Shown: positions 40,838-50,642 of the stretch, piece by piece
Numbering within the stretch: the stretch's first letter is position 1
How the letters are laid out: each line of letters opens with the position of its first letter
DNA from: Opitutaceae bacterium
GTDB taxonomy: Bacteria; Verrucomicrobiota; Verrucomicrobiia; Opitutales; Opitutaceae
DNA: 64,000 nt
Assembly: GCA_028688225.1 (NCBI GenBank)
Contig: JAQTYQ010000017.1
Location: 17,939-81,938 of the forward strand
Reading direction: 5' to 3'
Translations under genes and position numbers: made by a program
Notes under the pieces: model-generated
Seen by the model: only the letters and a program-made list of their open reading frames with translations
What the model was told of the DNA's origin: nothing
Database searches by the model: none

Positions 40838-41416
40838 ATGGCTCTCACGACCCAGGATCTGACCGCATACCTGAAAAAACATCCCATTGCCGTCGGCTGC
40901 GGGGTGCTCAGTGTGGTGTTGCTCGCCGGCTTGTACATCCGGAGTTCAAAACAGGGCGAGCTGGCTGCGCAGCTGAAGGAGAAAGAGACGCAGGGGCAGA
41001 AGATTCTCGCCGACATTCGCAACGGAACCAACCTGGCTGAACAGTTTGAGGCGCTCGCCGCCTCCATCAAGGAGCTGGAGTCCAGGCTGGTGCGCAGCAG
41101 TGAGCGCGCACGCAACCAGCAGTATTTCTACCGGATCGAGTCGGATACCGGCGTCAAGGAGATCAGCTTGCAGCCGGCCTCCAGCAGCCCCGGGCCGCAG
41201 CGCGCCCCCAAGACCCGCTACACCGGCGTCGGCTACAGCGTTTCCGTGATGGGCGACTACCGCCAGATTCTTGATTTTGTAGGCCGGCTTGAATCCGGGC
41301 AGCACTTCTACCGCCTGATCTCCAGCTCGGTTACCCGTCAGGGCCAGCGCGGGTCACCTGAGTCCGCGCCGACGATCACCCTGACGCTGAACCTCGAACT
41401 GCTCGGCCTGCCATGA
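40838..41416 (+). CDS. pilO: PilO-like inner-membrane platform protein
   Basis: The protein has 192 residues. One membrane helix near 17-32 (IAVGCGVLSVVLLAGLYI), then a coiled coil (QLKEKETQGQKILADIRNG) and a periplasmic domain with VMGDYRQILDFVGRLESGQHFYRLISSSV, typical of PilO. It would dimerise with PilN. It sits 3 bp after pilN and overlaps the next gene by an ATGA. Confidence 0.75.
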   Translation: MALTTQDLTAYLKKHPIAVGCGVLSVVLLAGLYIRSSKQGELAAQLKEKETQGQKILADIRNGTNLAEQFEALAASIKELESRLVRSSERARNQQYFYRIESDTGVKEISLQPASSSPGPQRAPKTRYTGVGYSVSVMGDYRQILDFVGRLESGQHFYRLISSSVTRQGQRGSPESAPTITLTLNLELLGLP

Positions 41417-41907
41417 AAACGCGTCATCTGCTGGTCTTCCTGCTGATCCTGTGGGCCCCGGTGGCGATATCCTTCGGGCAGGGTGAGGTCTCCAATCCGG
41501 CCAAGCGTCAGGCGGCGCTTGATCTGGCGACCCGGCTGCTCGCCCCGCGGGAAAATCCGGCATCATCGCTGCCGGCCGACTTGGTGGATCCCTTCAATCC
41601 CGCCGGTTTCGGCGTGGCTGGGGCTGCGGCTCCGAAAGCCGGCGAGGCGGTGCGCGCGATCAGCTCCGATCATGATGTTTTGGAAAAAATCGCGACAAGC
41701 ATCCTGCCTTCCGGCATGATGATGTTTGGCGGCCAGCCCCTGCTCCTCTTCCGTGAAAAAAAACTGAAAGTCGGTGATAGTCTGGTAATTACCTTTGAGG
41801 GAACGGACTATCTGATAGTCATCACGGAGATCAAACCGAACTCTTTCAAGATTCGCCTCAACCGCGAAGAAATCACCCGGCCCATCAAACCAGGAAAAGT
41901 CCCATGA
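41413..41907 (+). CDS. PilP-position protein of the pilus operon
   Basis: The protein has 164 residues with a signal peptide (MKTRHLLVFLLILWAPVAISFGQ). The C-terminal half (FREKKLKVGDSLVITFEGTDYLIVITEIKPNSFKIRLNREE) looks like a small beta domain, as in PilP or GspC homology regions. No lipobox Cys is present, unlike classical PilP. The place between PilO and the secretin argues that it links platform and secretin. It overlaps pilQ by ATGA. Confidence 0.65.
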   Translation: MKTRHLLVFLLILWAPVAISFGQGEVSNPAKRQAALDLATRLLAPRENPASSLPADLVDPFNPAGFGVAGAAAPKAGEAVRAISSDHDVLEKIATSILPSGMMMFGGQPLLLFREKKLKVGDSLVITFEGTDYLIVITEIKPNSFKIRLNREEITRPIKPGKVP

Positions 41908-43658
41908 GAACACGTCTGTTCCAATTCGCGCTCATCCTGTCCGTCTCCGCTGGCTTCCTTTGGAGCCAGGACACTCCGCCCCCTCCCGCGGCCGACCCCA
42001 CCGAGCCCGCTCCGGCTGAGAAACCCGCCGAGCCGGCCGTCACGATCCAGGGCACCGAGCCGGCCGGCACGGGCGCCAGCCGCACCCACGACACGCTTTC
42101 CGTGGATTTCCCGGATGAAGACATCCGCACCATCCTGCGGAATGTCGCGGACCTGTTTGAATTGAACCTGGTCATCCCGGAAACCTTGCAGGGCAAGACC
42201 TCGATCAAGCTCCGCGATGTGACCTGGCGGCAGATCTTCGAGGTCATTCTCACGCCGGTGGGCTATACCTATGTCGAGCAGGGCAGCATCATCAAGATCG
42301 TCAGCCTGGAAAGCCTCGCGCAGGAGCCGGTGAACACCGAGGTGTTCATCCTCAGCTACGCCCGCGCTGCGGACATCCAGCCGGTCGTCTCGACCCTCGT
42401 CGACAGCGCCGCCGGCGGCAAGCTCGTCGTCGACGCCCGCAGCAACGCGCTCATCATCACCGAGCGGCCGTCGAAGCTGAACAAGATCCGCCCGATCATC
42501 GTGCAGCTCGACAAGGCCACCGACCAGGTGATGATCGAGTCGAAATTCGTCGAGGTCACCGACAGCGACGTCAAGAATATCGGCGTCAACTGGAGCTCGT
42601 TGGACAACTATACGCTCGGTGTCGGCAAGATTCAGCAGACGTGGGAGCGCAGCCGCGGACAGGACTTCAGCAACGACACCACTGACGATACGTCCAACAA
42701 CACCGCGAGCGGGACGAAGGCGGGGAATGCCGTCACCTACGTTACCGGTTTTGACCCGGTCTCGTTTCCGAGCACGATCTCTCTTCCCGATGGAACCGTT
42801 GCCTTGCCGCCCAGCGTGCCCGGTACCACGACGATGGAGGGAACGGCACCTGATTTTACGGCGGTCAACACTTATACTGGCTCAAACACCAACAGCACCG
42901 ATGCCAGCAACGCCCTCAATTCATTGGCCAGTCTCACCAACACCGGAGGTACCAACCGCCTGGCCTCGGCCGTGTTCAGCGCCTCGGATTTCAATGTCGT
43001 CCTCAGCGCGCTCAAGACCCTCAGCCAGACCAAGATCGTCTCCAACCCCACCGTGGTCACCCTGAACAACACCGAGGCATCCATCAACGTGGGCGAGGAG
43101 TACCCCATCCCCAGCTACACGTACAACCAGGAGCGCGGCTCGTTTGAGGTCAGCGGCTTCACCTACAAGCCCATCGGCATCATTCTCAAGGTCACCCCGC
43201 AGGTGAATGCCCGCGGCTTCATCAAGCTCACCATCGAACCGACGGTCAGCCAGCGCGCCGGCGCCGCCTCCTTCGGCGGTGCGGGCGGCGCGCAGATTCC
43301 GATCATCGCGTCGCGCGCGGCCAAGACCCAGGTCTCGATGAAGGACGGCTTCACGATGGCCATCGGCGGTCTGATGAAGACCCAGACCATCAACGGCGGC
43401 ACGAAGGTGCCGGTGCTGGGCAGCATTCCCTTGTTGGGGCGGCTTTTCAGCTCCTCGACCAAGGATCGTACGGCCTCCAATCTGATCATCTTCATCACCG
43501 CCAAGACCATCAATGCCGAGGGGGCCGGCATCGAGGAGGTCTTCAACTCCAGCCAGGTGCGCAACCTGGGCCTGCGGCGTGACGAATTGCCGGGCTACCG
43601 CGACAAGTCCGATCCCTTCCTCCCTTCGGAGCAGCCCAAGCCGGCGCCAAAGGACTGA
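41904..43658 (+). CDS. pilQ: Secretin, PilQ/GspD type
   Basis: The protein has 584 residues: a signal peptide, a Pro/Ala-rich linker, an STN-like N0 domain (SVDFPDEDIRTILRNVADLFELNLVIPE), an N1-type domain with VFILSYARAADIQPVVSTLV, and the secretin core with TLNNTEASINVGEEYPIP, GIILKVTPQVNARGFIKLTIEP and VPVLGSIPLLGRLFSS. A Ser/Thr/Asn/Gly-rich stretch of about 110 residues (about 245-355) separates N1 from the core. It forms the outer-membrane ring for pilus extrusion. No clear pilotin is nearby. Confidence 0.93.
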   Translation: MRTRLFQFALILSVSAGFLWSQDTPPPPAADPTEPAPAEKPAEPAVTIQGTEPAGTGASRTHDTLSVDFPDEDIRTILRNVADLFELNLVIPETLQGKTSIKLRDVTWRQIFEVILTPVGYTYVEQGSIIKIVSLESLAQEPVNTEVFILSYARAADIQPVVSTLVDSAAGGKLVVDARSNALIITERPSKLNKIRPIIVQLDKATDQVMIESKFVEVTDSDVKNIGVNWSSLDNYTLGVGKIQQTWERSRGQDFSNDTTDDTSNNTASGTKAGNAVTYVTGFDPVSFPSTISLPDGTVALPPSVPGTTTMEGTAPDFTAVNTYTGSNTNSTDASNALNSLASLTNTGGTNRLASAVFSASDFNVVLSALKTLSQTKIVSNPTVVTLNNTEASINVGEEYPIPSYTYNQERGSFEVSGFTYKPIGIILKVTPQVNARGFIKLTIEPTVSQRAGAASFGGAGGAQIPIIASRAAKTQVSMKDGFTMAIGGLMKTQTINGGTKVPVLGSIPLLGRLFSSSTKDRTASNLIIFITAKTINAEGAGIEEVFNSSQVRNLGLRRDELPGYRDKSDPFLPSEQPKPAPKD

Positions 43659-43719
43659 TGGCCTGACGCCGCCTCGTGCCGGCGGCATATCACACTGAAC
43701 CGGCCCCTTGTGAATCCCC

Positions 43720-43745
43720 AGGCGTGCTCAACGACGAGCACGCCT
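43720..43745 (+). terminator. Hairpin after the pilus operon
   Basis: A perfect 10-bp stem AGGCGTGCTC (43720-43729) and GAGCACGCCT (43736-43745) with a 6-base loop is followed by GTTTC. The T-run is weak, so it may be a terminator or an mRNA 3' stabiliser. The remainder of the 43659-43959 gap shows no gene. Confidence 0.6.
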
Positions 43746-43959
43746 GTTTCATGTCGGCGTCCCAGCTTTCCCGTAAAAACAGGCGCAGCTCGGAGTGCAC
43801 CGCCTCCCCAATTTGCGCCCCTTGAATAATCGCCTGTAGCGTGTCGCAGTGGCGCCAGCCAATGGAAGATCAAGGTATCACGCAAAAAACAGACGAGAGG
43901 GTAACTTGACGACAATTGGTTAGCCATTTTGGGAAAACCAACTAGCGTCCCGCCCCTGA

Positions 43960-44997
43960 ATGACCGAACGCGACGCCCGGACCGCAGAGCCGCCGCCTCC
44001 CGGTTTGGGAGGATCGTTTGTCCGCCTCCAGCCGCACCTGCGCGCCTTGGATGACTTCCTGCGGTCGCAACTCGACGGTTTTGAGCCGGAAATCCACGAC
44101 TTGGTGGAATATTGCATGGATACATCCGGCAAGCGCATCCGGCCGGCCTTGGTTTTTTTCAGTGGCTGGCGCGGACCGGACCAGATTCCGGCCGCGCTCG
44201 TGCAGGCGGCAGCCGTGGTGGAAATGGTGCATCTCGCCACGCTGGTCCACGACGATATCATGGATCGGGCGGAACTGCGGCGCAGCCGCCCCACCGCTGC
44301 CCGCCGCTACGGCAGTGATTCTGCCGTGCTGTTGGGCGATGCCCTGCTTGCCCAGGCCGTGCACATTGCCGCGCAGTTTCCCTCGACGGAGGTCTGCCAG
44401 GTGGTGTCCGCCGCCACGCGCCGGGTATGCGCCGGCGAGATTGCGCAAACCTTCCGTCGGGGCGACACCGCCATCACGCGGGATGCCTACCGCCGCGTCA
44501 TCGACCTGAAGACGGCTGAACTCTTCCGCATCTCCTGCCTGCTGGGAGCCCGGCTGGCGGGATACGAAGACGGGTATGTCGAGGCCGCCGCGGAATTCGG
44601 GCGGAGCCTGGGGATTGCTTATCAGATCTATGATGATCTGGCCGATTTCTTCGGTGAGGAGAAAAACATCGGCAAGACCCTCGGCACCGATCTGGCCGGC
44701 GGCAAAGTCACGCTGCCTCTGCTGGTTCTGCTCGAAAAGCTGTCCGGAGCAGAGCGCAGCGAACTGCTGGAAGAAATTCGCAAGTGCCGGACACCACAGT
44801 TTGAACACCGCCGCGCGCAAATGCGTGGGCACGGCGTTTTTGCCGTGGTGGCTGAGGACATCCGTGCCGAATTAAAGAAGGGGATGGCGATTCTTTCGCC
44901 GTGGGCGCGGTTGGAGCCGGCGCTGCTTTTGGGGCAACTGGGCGAGTTGCTGCGTCAACAAGTCGATAATTTAAGGGACCAAGGAGAGTCATCCTAA
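43960..44997 (+). CDS. Trans-polyprenyl diphosphate synthase
   Basis: The protein has 345 residues. The first Asp-rich motif is LVHDDIMDRAELRR and the second is YQIYDDLADFFGEE; GKRIRPALVFFSGW and KTAELFRISCLLGARLAG are also family-like. It condenses isopentenyl diphosphate into a long prenyl chain, probably the side chain of a quinone, since the residues before the first DDxxD are small. It could equally be a medium-chain synthase. It stands alone upstream of the sigma-factor gene. Confidence 0.9.
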   Translation: MTERDARTAEPPPPGLGGSFVRLQPHLRALDDFLRSQLDGFEPEIHDLVEYCMDTSGKRIRPALVFFSGWRGPDQIPAALVQAAAVVEMVHLATLVHDDIMDRAELRRSRPTAARRYGSDSAVLLGDALLAQAVHIAAQFPSTEVCQVVSAATRRVCAGEIAQTFRRGDTAITRDAYRRVIDLKTAELFRISCLLGARLAGYEDGYVEAAAEFGRSLGIAYQIYDDLADFFGEEKNIGKTLGTDLAGGKVTLPLLVLLEKLSGAERSELLEEIRKCRTPQFEHRRAQMRGHGVFAVVAEDIRAELKKGMAILSPWARLEPALLLGQLGELLRQQVDNLRDQGESS

Positions 44998-45040
44998 AAT
45001 CCGGTTGCGTCAGCCACTAGCCGTGATTTCCTTGGGCGTG

Positions 45041-45670
45041 ATGGACCTCACCAAGGTGATCAGCAAAACGCTGACGGCGTCTCCCGAGCGACAGCAGGAG
45101 GCGGATGCGGATTGGGAGGTGGTCAAAAAGGTGCAGGCCGGGGATGTGGCGGCATTTGACAAGCTCATTCTGAAGTACCGCGAACGGGTCTATTCGGTCA
45201 TCTACAATCTTTGCTCCAACCGGGAGGATGCGGCGGATCTCGCGCAAACCACCTTTATCAAGGCATTCCAGTCCATCAACCGCTTCCAAGGGCAGTCATC
45301 TTTCTTCACGTGGCTGTACCGGATCGCCGTGAATGCTACGCTCACGCACCTGCGCAAGAACAAGCTCCGGACCTTCTTCAGTTTCGAACGCATCACCGAG
45401 GAGGACAAATCGTCGGAACTCATCGAAGCCCTGACAGACAAGACGGGGGCGGACCGGGAGGCTTTTGTAAAAGAGCTTCAGGAAAAATTGAACGAAGCGC
45501 TCCAAAAACTGTCTATCAATCATCGAATGGTGGTGACTTTATTTGAGATAGATGGCTTGGGCCACAATGAGATAGCCGAGATCATGGGTTGCTCGGTGGG
45601 GACGGTGCGGTCGCGTCTGCACTATGCCAAGCAGCTCCTGCAAGCCGACCTCCAGTCATACCTTCACTAG
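45041..45670 (+). CDS. RpoE-type (ECF) RNA polymerase sigma factor
   Basis: The protein has 209 residues from the ATG at 45041; a TTG at 45005 is possible. Region 2: FDKLILKYRERVYSVIYNLCSNREDAADLAQTTFIKAFQSINRFQGQSSFFTWLYRIAVN. Region 4: LSINHRMVVTLFEIDGLGHNEIAEIMGCSVGTVRSRLHYAKQLL. It is followed after 6 bp by a membrane-protein gene in the position of an anti-sigma factor. The regulon is not evident. Confidence 0.93.
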   Translation: MDLTKVISKTLTASPERQQEADADWEVVKKVQAGDVAAFDKLILKYRERVYSVIYNLCSNREDAADLAQTTFIKAFQSINRFQGQSSFFTWLYRIAVNATLTHLRKNKLRTFFSFERITEEDKSSELIEALTDKTGADREAFVKELQEKLNEALQKLSINHRMVVTLFEIDGLGHNEIAEIMGCSVGTVRSRLHYAKQLLQADLQSYLH

Positions 45671-45676
45671 TTGATC

Positions 45677-46552
45677 ATGCCTGACCATCGATCCAATTCG
45701 CCGTCTCGGGTCACCTTGGAGGATCTGCTGCGCCTGAAAAGGGCGGAGCGCCCTCCGGTCGAGTTCTGGGTCGAATTCGAACGCGATCTGCAGCAGAAGC
45801 AACTCGCCGCCTTGGTCGAGAAGAAGACATGGTGGCATGAGCTTGCCGCCTGCTACAGCCGCTATGGCCGAGTGCGTGTTCCATTGGGAGCCACGGCAAT
45901 CATGGCGCTCACCTTGGTTTCCATCCGTTATTATTCCCACTCGGGACAAGATCCGCGTCTGCTGATCGGCACGGAGCCGGTCAACCAGCCGGCCGCCCGG
46001 GTGGCGGTGCAACCACACGATCAAGCCCGGCCGGTCGTGGCTGCCGCGCCGGTTGGTGAACGTGCGTCCGTGGAGCAGGCACCCGCCAGCAAGGGGGAAA
46101 ATGCAACTCCTCGGACGGCCGCGATTTTCCAGGCGCTGGCCGGAGAGGTCCCGGGTTTCATTCCGTGGGTGGATGATGTCATGCGGAATCGGGCCGGGGC
46201 TTCAGAGCTGTCACCTTCCGCCCGTTCCATCGCGGTCAATCTGGTCACGGCCAGCGTCGTCGAACCGGATCTGGTTGAAACGCTGGCCCGTCCGCACGGT
46301 TTTGAGGAACGGGCTGTGCCGTCCGTCCGTCCGCAGCACACAGCTGAGGTGCTGCCGACGGCCACCGCGGCCGCGGAGCCGCGCCGGGCCCGCCTGCTGG
46401 CCGCCCTTGGCTCCGCCGGGGCCTATGCCCCCGAGCCCGCTGCGCCCGAGCATGCCCGGCGCAGTGTGAGCCGGTATCTCGCGCAGGACGGATGGGATCG
46501 CTCCATGAGCCGCCTGGAAGCTGAGGGCGACCGTCTGTCGATCAAGTTCTGA
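45677..46552 (+). CDS. Single-pass membrane protein, possible anti-sigma partner
   Basis: The protein has 291 residues from the ATG at 45677 (TTG at 45671 is an alternative). Residues 1-60 are cytoplasmic and charged (LEDLLRLKRAERPPVEFWVEFERDLQQKQL), a helix lies near 71-89 (RVPLGATAIMALTLVSIRYY), and the rest is Ala/Pro-rich and would be periplasmic. I see no HxxxCxxC zinc anti-sigma motif. Its tight spacing after the sigma-factor gene and this topology suggest, but do not show, an anti-sigma role. Confidence 0.6.
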   Translation: MPDHRSNSPSRVTLEDLLRLKRAERPPVEFWVEFERDLQQKQLAALVEKKTWWHELAACYSRYGRVRVPLGATAIMALTLVSIRYYSHSGQDPRLLIGTEPVNQPAARVAVQPHDQARPVVAAAPVGERASVEQAPASKGENATPRTAAIFQALAGEVPGFIPWVDDVMRNRAGASELSPSARSIAVNLVTASVVEPDLVETLARPHGFEERAVPSVRPQHTAEVLPTATAAAEPRRARLLAALGSAGAYAPEPAAPEHARRSVSRYLAQDGWDRSMSRLEAEGDRLSIKF

Positions 46553-46667
46553 TCTCCAGCTCCGGGGGGCCTGTACCCGACGGTCAGAAGCCTTCGCCGG
46601 CTTGATGCCTTGCCGGGCTTTGCTTTTGCAGGCGATCTGACCTAGGATGCGGGCCGTTGGGTCACCG

Positions 46668-48089
46668 ATGAGAATCGAACGCGACTCCATGGGAGAGATG
46701 CAGGTTCCGGATGACGCCCTTTACGGCGCCTCAACCCAGCGGGCGGTGCTGAATTTCCCGGTGAGCGGCCATTCCCTGCCTCCCGCCTTTATTCGCGGAC
46801 TCGCCCTGGTGAAACTCGCCTGCGCCGCCGCCAACGAGGCCCTGGGCATCCTCAGCGCGGAAAAAAGCCGCTTGATCCAGCAGGTCGCACAGGAGGTGAT
46901 CGAGGGAGGGCTGCTCGCCCACTTCCCGGTCGATGTTTTTCAGACCGGTTCCGGGACCTCGTCCAACATGAACATCAACGAGGTCATTGCCAACCGGGCC
47001 AGCCAGCTCAGCGGTCATCCCGTCGGCTCGCGGCGGCCCTTGCATCCCAACGATGATGTCAACCTGGGCCAATCATCGAACGACGTCATCCCCACCGCAC
47101 TCCATGTGAGCGTGGCTATCGCGCTCAAAACCCTGCTCGGACCGGCGCTGGAGGAACTCGCGGCGGCGCTGGAAGCCAAGGCGCAGGAATTCCGCGGCAT
47201 CGTGAAGATCGGCCGCACGCATCTGATGGATGCCACGCCGCTGACTCTCGGCCAGGAATTCTCCGGGTACGCGACCCAGGTGCGCAAAGGGGTGGACCGG
47301 ACGCGGAAGGCGGTGACCGCGCTGACGGAGCTGGCTATCGGCGGCACGGCCGTCGGCACGGGCATCAACGGTCATCCCGAATTTTCCGCCCGCGTGGGCC
47401 GCATATTGACGGAGCGCACGGGGATTCCATTCCGCGAAGCGCGCAACCACTTCGAGGCCCAGGGAGGGCGCGACGATTGCGTCGAGGTGGCCGGCCAGCT
47501 CGACGCCATTGCCGTGAGCCTCACCAAGATCGCCAACGACATCCGTCTGATGGGGTCAGGTCCCCGGGCGGGCCTCGCCGAGCTCCGGCTGCCGGCCACC
47601 CAGCCCGGTTCCTCCATCATGCCGGGCAAGGTCAATCCCGTGATGAGCGAAATGCTGGTGCAAGTGTGCATCTACACGATGGGGCTGGCGAACGTCGTCG
47701 TCCTGTGCGGACGGGACGGACATTTCGAGCTCAACGTGACCGTGCCGCTGATGGCGTACGCACTGCATGAATCGATTGCCTGCTTGGCTAACGCCGGTCG
47801 GACCTTTGCACGCCAATGCATTACTGGCATCGAGGCGGATGCCGCGCGCTGCCAGGAGCTGACCGACCGGTCGCTCATGCTGGTCACCGCGCTCAATCCC
47901 TACATCGGCTACGATGCCGCAGCCTCCATCGCCAAGGAAGCCCTGGCCAGGAACAAGACCCTGCGGGAGGTCGTGCTGGAGCGCGGCCTGCTTGACGCCG
48001 CCACGCTTGACCGCGCCCTTGACCCGAAATCCATGACCCGGCCCGGTGCTCTACCGCACGGTAGCCTGCCCGGCGCCGGCGGCGGATGA
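46668..48089 (+). CDS. fumC: Fumarate hydratase class II
   Basis: The protein has 473 residues from the ATG at 46668. It is an iron-independent fumarase of the aspartase/fumarase superfamily. Signature GSSIMPGKVNPVMSE, with the mobile-loop Ser, is present, along with FQTGSGTSSNMNINEVIANRA, NDDVNLGQSSNDVIPTALH and IVKIGRTHLMDATPLTLGQEF. The enzyme interconverts fumarate and malate. A class I fumarase lies 800 bp away on the other strand. Aspartase is excluded in my view by the fumarase-like active-site spacing, but not rigorously. Confidence 0.93.
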   Translation: MRIERDSMGEMQVPDDALYGASTQRAVLNFPVSGHSLPPAFIRGLALVKLACAAANEALGILSAEKSRLIQQVAQEVIEGGLLAHFPVDVFQTGSGTSSNMNINEVIANRASQLSGHPVGSRRPLHPNDDVNLGQSSNDVIPTALHVSVAIALKTLLGPALEELAAALEAKAQEFRGIVKIGRTHLMDATPLTLGQEFSGYATQVRKGVDRTRKAVTALTELAIGGTAVGTGINGHPEFSARVGRILTERTGIPFREARNHFEAQGGRDDCVEVAGQLDAIAVSLTKIANDIRLMGSGPRAGLAELRLPATQPGSSIMPGKVNPVMSEMLVQVCIYTMGLANVVVLCGRDGHFELNVTVPLMAYALHESIACLANAGRTFARQCITGIEADAARCQELTDRSLMLVTALNPYIGYDAAASIAKEALARNKTLREVVLERGLLDAATLDRALDPKSMTRPGALPHGSLPGAGGG

Positions 48090-48392
48090 ATCCAGCGTTG
48101 ACATGGCGGGACGCGGACCGCCGAATTCCCACCGATGAAGTCATCCTCACAGTCAGTCCTTGCCGTTGGCTCCGGGCGCTTCGTGGCCCGAAGGGGCTGA
48201 GGACCGTGCGGATTTGAGCAACACTCCGGCGTCGTACGCGCCGGCCCCCTCCACGACCCGCGCTGGGGCATTGCCGTTTGGCTTTTCGCGGCTGCCTGGT
48301 GGCCAGGCGGCCGGATACGTCCGGGTCGCGCCACCGGAGCGGTGGCGCCCTCCTTTCCCTCAACCTTTCGCCGGAGTGATGCCTTCACTCCC
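48090..48392. other. 303-bp gap between fumC and the RNHCP gene
   Basis: No gene is supported. It is GC-rich, with small inverted pieces (for example CACCGGAGCGGTGGCG near 48336) but no T-tract. Confidence 0.35.
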
Positions 48393-48761
48393 ATGTCCGA
48401 ACCTGATTTTCGGTATTCCTGCTACCGCGAGGAGCCTTCGCGCAAGCCGGCTTACCTGCGCTGCCGCCGTTGCGGCGGCGAGTTCTCGCTTGATGCTCCC
48501 GGCACCCGGCACCGCAACCATTGCCCATGGTGCCTCTGGAGCGTGCACGTGGACAACAAGCCGGGAGACCGGGCTGCGGATTGCGGCGGGGGCATGGAGC
48601 CCATCGCCATTCACGCCCGGCCCGACGGCGAATGGCTGATCGTGCACCAGTGCCGGAGCTGTCAGACCGTGCACGTGAACCGGATTGCCGGGGATGATTC
48701 CGAGCGCGAGCTCTTGGCCCTGGCCGTCCGCCCCTTGTCGCGCATGCCGTTCCCGCTGTAA
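48393..48761 (+). CDS. RNHCP domain protein
   Basis: The protein has 122 residues from the ATG at 48393. Two cysteine pairs flank the eponymous motif: LRCRRCGGEFS, then RHRNHCPWCLWSVHVD, and later VHQCRSCQTVHVNRI. This matches the RNHCP family of small zinc-binding-like proteins of unknown function. It is placed between the two fumarase genes, with no evident functional link. Confidence 0.85.
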   Translation: MSEPDFRYSCYREEPSRKPAYLRCRRCGGEFSLDAPGTRHRNHCPWCLWSVHVDNKPGDRAADCGGGMEPIAIHARPDGEWLIVHQCRSCQTVHVNRIAGDDSERELLALAVRPLSRMPFPL

Positions 48762-48806
48762 TGGGGATCGTCATCCAAGAGGGACCGTCCCGCAGACGCG
48801 CCCAAA

Positions 48807-48838
48807 GGTCACGTCAACCATTAGTTGACATGTGATCC
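48807..48838. repeat. Imperfect palindrome with GTCAAC...GTTGAC core
   Basis: Arms 48807-48818 (GGTCACGTCAAC) and 48824-48838 (GTTGACATGTGATCC) with a 5-base loop, CATTA. It is related to the perfect palindrome at 53192-53236 (loop CAATA, same GTCAAC/GTTGAC core). It lies between convergent genes, where a bidirectional terminator or REP-like role is possible. Confidence 0.6.
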
Positions 48839-48885
48839 AGCGCGCCCGGTGAAACGGGCTGCTGGATCCGCCGGCTGGTTTGCGC

Positions 48886-50532
48886 TTACTTCTGTGGTCG
48901 GGCTGGAGCGGCGGCGCAGGCGTTGGTGAAGAAATCGTTGCCCTTGTCGTCCACGAGGATGAAGGCCGGAAAATCCTGCACCTCGATTTTCCAGACTGCC
49001 TCCATGCCGAGCTCGGGATATTCCAGCACCTCGACCTGCTTGATGTTCTCCTTGGCGAGAATGGCGGCCGGGCCGCCGATGGAACCAAGATAAAAGCCGC
49101 CGTATTTCCTGCAGGCGTCGGTCACCTGCTTGCTGCGGTTGCCCTTGGCGATCATGATCATCGAGCCGCCCTGCGACTGGAAAAGGTCGACGTAGCCGTC
49201 CATGCGGCCGGCGGTCGTCGGGCCAAACGAACCGGAGGCATAGCCCTTCGGTGTCTTGGCCGGTCCGGCGTAGTACACCGGATGCTGTTTAAAGTAGTCG
49301 GGCAGGCCCCGGCCGGCCTCGATCCGCTCCTTGAGCTTCGCGTGGGCGATGTCCCGCGCCACGATGATCGTGCCGTTGAGCGAGAGGCGCGTGGTGACGG
49401 GATACCGGGTGAGCTCGGCCAGGATCTCCGGCATCGGACGGTTGAGGTCGAGCCGCACGATGTTTTCCTCGCGGATGACGCGATACCGGTCGGGAATGAA
49501 ACGACCGGGGTTGGCTTCCAACTGCTCGAGCCAGACGCCGTCCCGGTCGATCCGGGCCTTGATGTTGCGGTCGGCCGAGCAGGACACGCCGACACCCACC
49601 GGGCAGGAGGCCCCGTGCCGCGGCAGGCGGATGATGCGCACGTCGAGCGCAAAATACCTGCCGCCGAATTGCGCGCCGATGCCGCAGGCCTGGGCGGCTT
49701 GAAGGATGCGGCCCTCCAGCGCGACGTCGCGGAACGCCTGGCCGAGTGCGTTGCCCTGGGTGGGCAGCGGGTCGAGGTATTTGGCGGAGGCGAGCTTGAC
49801 GGTCTTGAGGCAGGCCTCGGCCGAGGTGCCGCCGACGACGATCGCCAGATGGTAGGGCGGGCACGCCGCGGTGCCGAGATGCTTCATCTTGTCGACGATG
49901 AACGCCTCCAGACTCTTCGGATTCAGCAGCGCCTTGGTTTCCTGAAAAAGGAAGGTCTTGTTGGCCGAGCCGCCGCCCTTGGCGACGAAGAGGAATTCAT
50001 AATCCGCGCCTTCGGTGGCGTAGAGGTCGATCTGCGCCGGAAGGTTGGTCCCCGAGTTGACCTCCTCATACATGTCGAGCGGGATGGTCTGCGAATAACG
50101 CAGGTTTTCCTCGGTGTAGGTCTGGTAAATACCCTGGGAGAGGTAGGCGGCGTCGTTGGCGCCGGTCCAGACCTGCTGGCCCTTTTTCCCGATGACCGTG
50201 GCCGTGCCGGTATCCTGGCAGAAAGGCAGGATGCCCTCCGCGGAAACCTCCGCGTTGCGCAGCAACGTGAGCGCGACATAGCGGTCGTTCTCCGACGCCT
50301 GGGGATCATCGAGGATGGCGGCAACCTGCCGCAGATGCTTTTCGCGGAGAAGAAACGAACAGTCGCGCATCGCGTGGTTGGCCAGATAGGCGAGCGCCTC
50401 GGGCTCGACCCGGAGGATCTCCCGACCCTCGAAGGTGGCCGGGGAAACAAAATCTTTCGTCAGCAGGCGATAGGACGTCCCGTCCTTGCCGAGCGGAAAC
50501 GGTTCTTGATAGCGGAACGGTGGAACAGGCAT
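48886..50532 (-). CDS. fumA: Fumarate hydratase class I (iron-sulfur)
   Basis: The protein has 548 residues and is the fused alpha-beta form of class I fumarase. The cluster-binding cysteines are likely those in [22 protein letters not shown] and the GVSCSADR segment. [30 protein letters not shown], and the beta-domain [32 protein letters not shown] are family-typical. The 4Fe-4S cluster is oxygen-sensitive, so fumC may back it up under oxidative stress or iron shortage. Confidence 0.95.
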   Translation of the reverse strand: MPVPPFRYQEPFPLGKDGTSYRLLTKDFVSPATFEGREILRVEPEALAYLANHAMRDCSFLLREKHLRQVAAILDDPQASENDRYVALTLLRNAEVSAEGILPFCQDTGTATVIGKKGQQVWTGANDAAYLSQGIYQTYTEENLRYSQTIPLDMYEEVNSGTNLPAQIDLYATEGADYEFLFVAKGGGSANKTFLFQETKALLNPKSLEAFIVDKMKHLGTAACPPYHLAIVVGGTSAEACLKTVKLASAKYLDPLPTQGNALGQAFRDVALEGRILQAAQACGIGAQFGGRYFALDVRIIRLPRHGASCPVGVGVSCSADRNIKARIDRDGVWLEQLEANPGRFIPDRYRVIREENIVRLDLNRPMPEILAELTRYPVTTRLSLNGTIIVARDIAHAKLKERIEAGRGLPDYFKQHPVYYAGPAKTPKGYASGSFGPTTAGRMDGYVDLFQSQGGSMIMIAKGNRSKQVTDACRKYGGFYLGSIGGPAAILAKENIKQVEVLEYPELGMEAVWKIEVQDFPAFILVDDKGNDFFTNACAAAPARPQK

Positions 50533-50642
50533 GGCGCGGAGAAATTAAGTGCTGGCCGCCCATCATCGCCTCGAAAATGCCGTCGGCGAGCCGAATTAGT
50601 CGTCGTGCCGGAGTTATTAGGCGATCCCGGCGCGCGCCGCCT

